DNA of 64,000 nucleotides. Source: Sporosarcina sp. HYO08 (GTDB lineage: Bacteria > Bacillota > Bacilli > Bacillales_A > Planococcaceae). This document shows positions 61,050 through 64,000 of this stretch, one piece after another (within the stretch, counting starts at the first letter, position 1; the number at the start of each line of letters is the position of its first letter). The stretch covers positions 186,001 to 250,000 of the forward strand of contig NZ_LPUT01000023.1 of NCBI RefSeq assembly GCF_001563475.1. The letters run 5' to 3'. The translations under genes were made by a program, and so were the position numbers. The notes under the pieces were generated by a model. The model had not been told where the DNA came from, did no database searches, and saw only the letters and a list, made by a program, of their open reading frames with translations.

Positions 61050-61619
61050 ATGTGGGTTTATGAGAAGAAACTGCTTTACCCTGTCAAAGTAAGCACTTGT
61101 AATCCAAAACTTGCTAGATATATTATGGAGCAATACGGTGGTGCCGATGGAGAACTAGCTGCTGCACTTCGGTACATGAATCAGCGTTATACGGTTCCGG
61201 ACAAAGTCATCGGTGTGTTAAATGATATCGCCACAGAAGAATTTTCACATTTGGAAATGCTGGCCACAATGATTTACAAATTAACGAAAGACGCGACACC
61301 TGAACAGTTAGTAGAGGCTGGTTTAGGCGCTCATTTTGTGAATCATGGCCATGCGTTATTTTATGAAAATGCCGGCGGTGTTCCATTCACGACAACATAT
61401 ATTCAAGCGAAAGGCGATCCGATCGCGGATTTATATGAAGATATCGCGGCGGAAGAGAAAGCACGCGCGACATACCAATGGATCATTGACGTTTCGGATG
61501 ATCCCGATATTAATGATGCTTTAAAGTTTTTGCGTGAAAGAGAAAACGTCCATTCTTTACGTTTTAGAGAAGCTGTAGAAATACTGAAGGATGAGCGAGA
61601 CCGGAAGAAAATATTTTAA
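61050..61619 (+). CDS. cotJC: Spore coat protein CotJC (manganese-catalase family)
   Basis: 189 residues, a di-manganese catalase-like four-helix protein. MWVYEKKLLYPVKVSTCNPKLA opens it; ligand helices carry EQYGGADGELAAALRYMNQRY, IATEEFSHLEMLATMI and DIAAEEKARATYQWII, giving the E...ExxH...E pattern. It is a coat component that may remove peroxide. Ends with a terminator. Confidence 0.95.
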   Translation: MWVYEKKLLYPVKVSTCNPKLARYIMEQYGGADGELAAALRYMNQRYTVPDKVIGVLNDIATEEFSHLEMLATMIYKLTKDATPEQLVEAGLGAHFVNHGHALFYENAGGVPFTTTYIQAKGDPIADLYEDIAAEEKARATYQWIIDVSDDPDINDALKFLRERENVHSLRFREAVEILKDERDRKKIF

Positions 61620-61625
61620 ATACAC

Positions 61626-61657
61626 AAAGAGCAGGGAGAGAACCCCCTGCTCTTTTT
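61626..61657 (+). terminator. Terminator of cotJABC
   Basis: AAGAGCAGGG/CCCTGCTCTT stem followed by TTT; tight 9-base loop. Confidence 0.9.
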
Positions 61658-61675
61658 CTATTATCAAACGATCGA

Positions 61676-61846
61676 TCATTGCTTAGAAATACTTTGCCAC
61701 ACATGCTTTTTATTTTTCTTAAACAGCGTCAAAAGTGACCTTCTGTTTCCTTTTTTACGATTAGAACGTTCCATATGATAGCGTTGAACCTCTTCTTGCA
61801 TTTTTTGTCTATGCTGCTTGGCAGCTTCTATGTCAGGTATAAACAT
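61676..61846 (-). CDS. Small basic protein, unknown
   Basis: 56 residues from ATG 61846 with AAAGGAG upstream. IPDIEAAKQHRQKMQEEVQRYHMERSNRKK is an amphipathic basic helix; the tail is LFKKNKKHVWQSI. Not recognised. It is the second of two small genes on this strand, after the 33-residue ORF. Confidence 0.6.
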   Translation of the reverse strand: MFIPDIEAAKQHRQKMQEEVQRYHMERSNRKKGNRRSLLTLFKKNKKHVWQSISKQ

Positions 61847-61894
61847 AATAATCTCCTTTACAGGAGTTTCCAGCGACATCATTGAATGCTATAT

Positions 61895-61996
61895 TCACCT
61901 TCGCCGATATAGATCCGGTGGAAGCCCCATTTTCAGTTTATTTTTTTCGTTTTTTGTTGATTTATCATTTACAATCTGCATCTTGAATTTGATCAT
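61895..61996 (-). CDS. Possible 33-residue protein
   Basis: ATG 61996 to TGA 61895 (MIKFKMQIVNDKSTKNEKNK, then LKMGLPPDLYRRR). The ribosome-binding site AAGGAGGAG is strong, 8 bases upstream, which is the main reason to believe it. Unknown function. Confidence 0.5.
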   Translation of the reverse strand: MIKFKMQIVNDKSTKNEKNKLKMGLPPDLYRRR

Positions 61997-62182
61997 TGTA
62001 CTTCTCCTCCTTTTTTTATTGTTGAAACACTTCTTAGAAATTCTTCTACTACCTATCCACTGTCAAAAGCACCATTTCTCACAATTTCCTTTTCTTGCAC
62101 GAACATTGGAAACACTCCTTTTTTGTTATATATATCACACGCATTGCGTGAAGATACCGAATTTTCCCATATGTGAAGACAC

Positions 62183-62218
62183 AAAAAAAGCACACGCCTT
62201 TTACTATAAGCGTGTGCT
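62183..62218 (-). terminator. Strong terminator after a 24-residue ORF
   Basis: AGCACACGC/GCGTGTGCT arms with a 12-base loop and T7 on the minus strand. Confidence 0.9.
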
Positions 62219-62260
62219 CATGAAAAAAGAACGGCAATGTGCCATTCCACAATTCAAAAA

Positions 62261-62335
62261 TTACATTGAATCTAAAAGATAATCTGGCACGGAATGATAT
62301 ACGATTTGATGGATTGTTGTATGTACTTTTGTCAT
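62261..62335 (-). CDS. Possible 24-residue peptide
   Basis: ATG 62335 to TAA 62261 reads MTKVHTTIHQIVYHSVPDYL then LDSM. AAAGGGAGG lies at ideal distance, TATACT is just upstream, and a terminator follows 43 bases after the stop, so it looks like a small monocistronic transcript. Could be a real peptide gene or a leader. Confidence 0.5.
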   Translation of the reverse strand: MTKVHTTIHQIVYHSVPDYLLDSM

Positions 62336-62499
62336 TTTCCGTACCTCCCTTTTAGTATAATCAGAACTTACTGGTAAAGGATAACATTTCCATTTCCAAA
62401 CTGTCAATACCTTTATTGCATCAATTAACAAATAGAAGTGTGAAGATCATACAGCTTGTTTATTTTCGGTATAGTATACTAACAAATGAGGTGACTACC

Positions 62500-63264
62500 G
62501 TGAAAACAAAAATGCTTATGAATAACGAAAAGATCTTAGCTGGTATTACCTTAAAAGATCCTAATGAACCCGAACACAACAATATGGCACTGCACGCCTG
62601 CAAAAATCCGGCATCTATTTTAACGAATCGAAAAAAATTAGCTGATTTTCTCCAATGTGAACTTGCACAATTTGTTTGTGCCCATCAAACCCATAGTGCA
62701 AACTTTCATAAAGTTACTTTAGGAGACCGGGGAAAAGGCGCCCTTCAAAAAGAAACTGCGATCGCAAATACAGACGCGCTTTATACGTATGAACCCAATA
62801 TTTTATTAAGCGTTTTCACAGCGGACTGCGTACCGGTCCTATTTTTTGATGAAACAAGCGGGTTAACGGGTGTTATTCATTCCGGCTGGCCCGGAACCGT
62901 AAAAGAATTGACGTTAAAACTATTCAATCATTTAATCCAAGTGGAACAATGCAATCCTATGCATATACAAGTGCACATCGGCCCCGCCATAAGCCAGCGT
63001 AAATTCGAAGTCGATGAAGATGTTTATCGACAATTTAAAAACCTCGGCTATGCGGACGAGTTTATTGACTACAATTCCAAAACACGTAAATACCATATTG
63101 ACAATCAACAAACCGTCAAAAGGCAATGCATGATCGCCGGTATTCCAGAGGACAACATTTTCATCGATCCGACTTGCACATTTCAAAATCCGAACGGCTT
63201 TTCATACCGCGAAAATAAGCAATGCGGAAGACATTTGAGTTTTATCATGCGGAAAAGTAATTAA
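62500..63264 (+). CDS. Laccase-domain protein (YfiH/PgeF family)
   Basis: About 254 residues from GTG 62500 with GAGGTG upstream; a longer frame opens at 62416. The zinc-binding residues are in CAHQTHSANFHKV, VFTADCVPVLFFD and GVIHSGWPGTV; FIDPTCTFQNPNGFSYREN closes the fold. Members act as purine nucleoside phosphorylase/adenosine deaminase-like enzymes or peptidoglycan editing factor. Bacillales often have two copies (ylmD-like and this type). Monocistronic. Confidence 0.92.
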   Translation: MKTKMLMNNEKILAGITLKDPNEPEHNNMALHACKNPASILTNRKKLADFLQCELAQFVCAHQTHSANFHKVTLGDRGKGALQKETAIANTDALYTYEPNILLSVFTADCVPVLFFDETSGLTGVIHSGWPGTVKELTLKLFNHLIQVEQCNPMHIQVHIGPAISQRKFEVDEDVYRQFKNLGYADEFIDYNSKTRKYHIDNQQTVKRQCMIAGIPEDNIFIDPTCTFQNPNGFSYRENKQCGRHLSFIMRKSN

Positions 63265-63330
63265 CTGTATAAATGAACAGCTCCAGCAACAACCTACATA
63301 TTGCATTCCAATTGATAGGAGCTGTTCACT

Positions 63331-63543
63331 ATGAATGTCAATTTAATCTGGCAGACCGCGCTTATTATAGTTGTCGGCACATTATTACTAAGAATCGCCG
63401 GCAGAAAAACGATTTCCCAAATGACATTAGCGGAAACAATTTTAATGATTTCAATCGGAACTTTACTTATTTCAGGGAAAATTTGTTTACAGAAGTCCAA
63501 AATGAAGGCCATACCAATCCCCCGCCCGAATACTTACAATGAA
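63331..63543 (+). pseudogene. DUF421 (YetF-like) membrane protein gene with internal deletion
   Basis: The N-terminus is typical of DUF421 (LIIVVGTLLLRIAGRKTISQ, MTLAETILMISIGTLLI). Full members have ~230 residues, but after ~49 codons the frame passes into SGKICLQKSK and stops. In another frame the end reads ENLFTEVQNEGHTNPPPEYL, plausible as the C-terminal tail of the same family, so about 450 bp appear to have been deleted with a frame change. Sealed by a terminator. Confidence 0.7.
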
Positions 63544-63547
63544 CAAT

Positions 63548-63594
63548 AGCGGGTAGACAAAGTTTGTTCTCCACTTTGTCTACCCGCTTTTTTA
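63548..63594. terminator. Bidirectional terminator
   Basis: AGCGGGTAGACAAAGT/ACTTTGTCTACCCGCT perfect 16-base arms, T-run on the plus strand. Between the DUF421 remnant and the convergent nitronate monooxygenase gene. Confidence 0.93.
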
Positions 63595-63619
63595 TCGCGT
63601 GAAAATAGAATTGATGTGT

Positions 63620-64000
63620 CTACCCGCGCGATTGACTGTGAATTCCCTGAAACCTTTCGGCAGTTAACCGAATTCTTTCCCCCGCCTCTTCTACCATACC
63701 TGCCAGCAACTCTTCAACACTTGGGATCTCATCGATTAACCCCGCAATCAGACCACTATTGATAAAACCATTTTCCATATCCCCTTGAATCGCACCTTTA
63801 ATGTGCTGGTCTTCAGTAGTCCAGTCCATGTATTGCTCTAGCGTGATTCCTGCTTTCTCTTGCTCTACAATTCTTTTTGCATAGGGATTTGTCAATACTC
63901 TTCTTGTACGTCCGATACTTCGGCCAATAATGACCGTCGACGTGTCTTCCGCTTCGACCAGGCGTTGCTTGTAAGACCTATGAAACGGAGCTTCCCTCGT
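63620..64000 (-). CDS. Nitronate monooxygenase, C-terminal part
   Basis: 127 codons visible, the 5' part lies beyond the window. HRSYKQRLVEAEDTSTVIIGRSIGRTRRVLTNPYAKRIVEQE and QGDMENGFINSGLIAGLIDEIPSVEELLAGMVEEA are the C-terminal lid and last helices of the FMN-dependent nitronate monooxygenase (2-nitropropane dioxygenase) family. Oxidises alkyl nitronates such as propionate 3-nitronate. Confidence 0.88.
   Translation of the reverse strand, partial: TREAPFHRSYKQRLVEAEDTSTVIIGRSIGRTRRVLTNPYAKRIVEQEKAGITLEQYMDWTTEDQHIKGAIQGDMENGFINSGLIAGLIDEIPSVEELLAGMVEEAGERIRLTAERFQGIHSQSRG

Overview
This window looks like chromosomal DNA of a low-to-medium GC, endospore-forming Bacillales bacterium. Spore genes (sspL, cotJABC, a YheC/YheD-type protein), CtsR-type heat-shock control of clpE, a class IV (PhaR/PhaC) polyhydroxyalkanoate cluster, a YrhE/YrhD-type formate dehydrogenase and an SLH-domain surface protein all fit. 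A Sporosarcina/Lysinibacillus-like member of the Planococcaceae is my inference; no rRNA is present to test it.

Layout. 1-9 kb: partial RpiR regulator, clpE with a CtsR-box promoter, a membrane protein, a sugar-dehydrogenase-like protein, a CcdA/DsbD-like membrane protein beside a Met/His-rich secreted protein whose gene carries an in-frame stop, a tandem-DUF1259 protein and a YheC/D protein. 9-20 kb: an unusual long sulfate adenylyltransferase-like protein, an EamA exporter divergent from a LysR regulator, a ZIP transporter, an MscS channel, a nucleoside hydrolase-nupC operon behind a guanine-type riboswitch and terminator, and a globin-coupled chemoreceptor.

20.5-34 kb is the accessory region. 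It holds an Abi_2-type HEPN protein, a DUF4145/helix-hairpin-helix protein divergent from an HNH nuclease with a perfect 22-bp inverted repeat between them, three copies (one intact, two decayed) of an Rpn-type nuclease gene, a TnpB remnant with its probable omegaRNA end, a transposase remnant, a CoiA-like protein, a short UvrA-like ATPase, an orphan virion-like protein and PhzF. Several short dispersed repeat families occur here (a 15-mer three times, a ~65-bp degenerate repeat three times). It reads as a defence and mobile-element scrapyard, not one intact system.

34-64 kb returns to core and metabolic genes: a 1570-residue SLH protein; phaP-phaQ divergent from phaR-phaB-phaC; ctaB; a choline-kinase-like protein; an amidohydrolase coupled to a gate-domain transporter; an amino-acid ABC transporter; a baeRF-type protein; formate dehydrogenase with DUF1641 partner and divergent fdhD; a SEC-C protein; yunC; a yisP-like gene; a class C beta-lactamase-like hydrolase; a membrane-anchored trypsin-like protease; sspL; cotJABC behind a sigma-E-like promoter; small peptides; a laccase-domain protein; a deleted DUF421 gene; and a partial nitronate monooxygenase.

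I see no tRNA, rRNA, CRISPR array, intact prophage or complete insertion sequence. I find no clear-cut new multi-gene system; the best leads are the DUF4145/HNH divergent pair and the Sat-like enzyme with an altered substrate loop.
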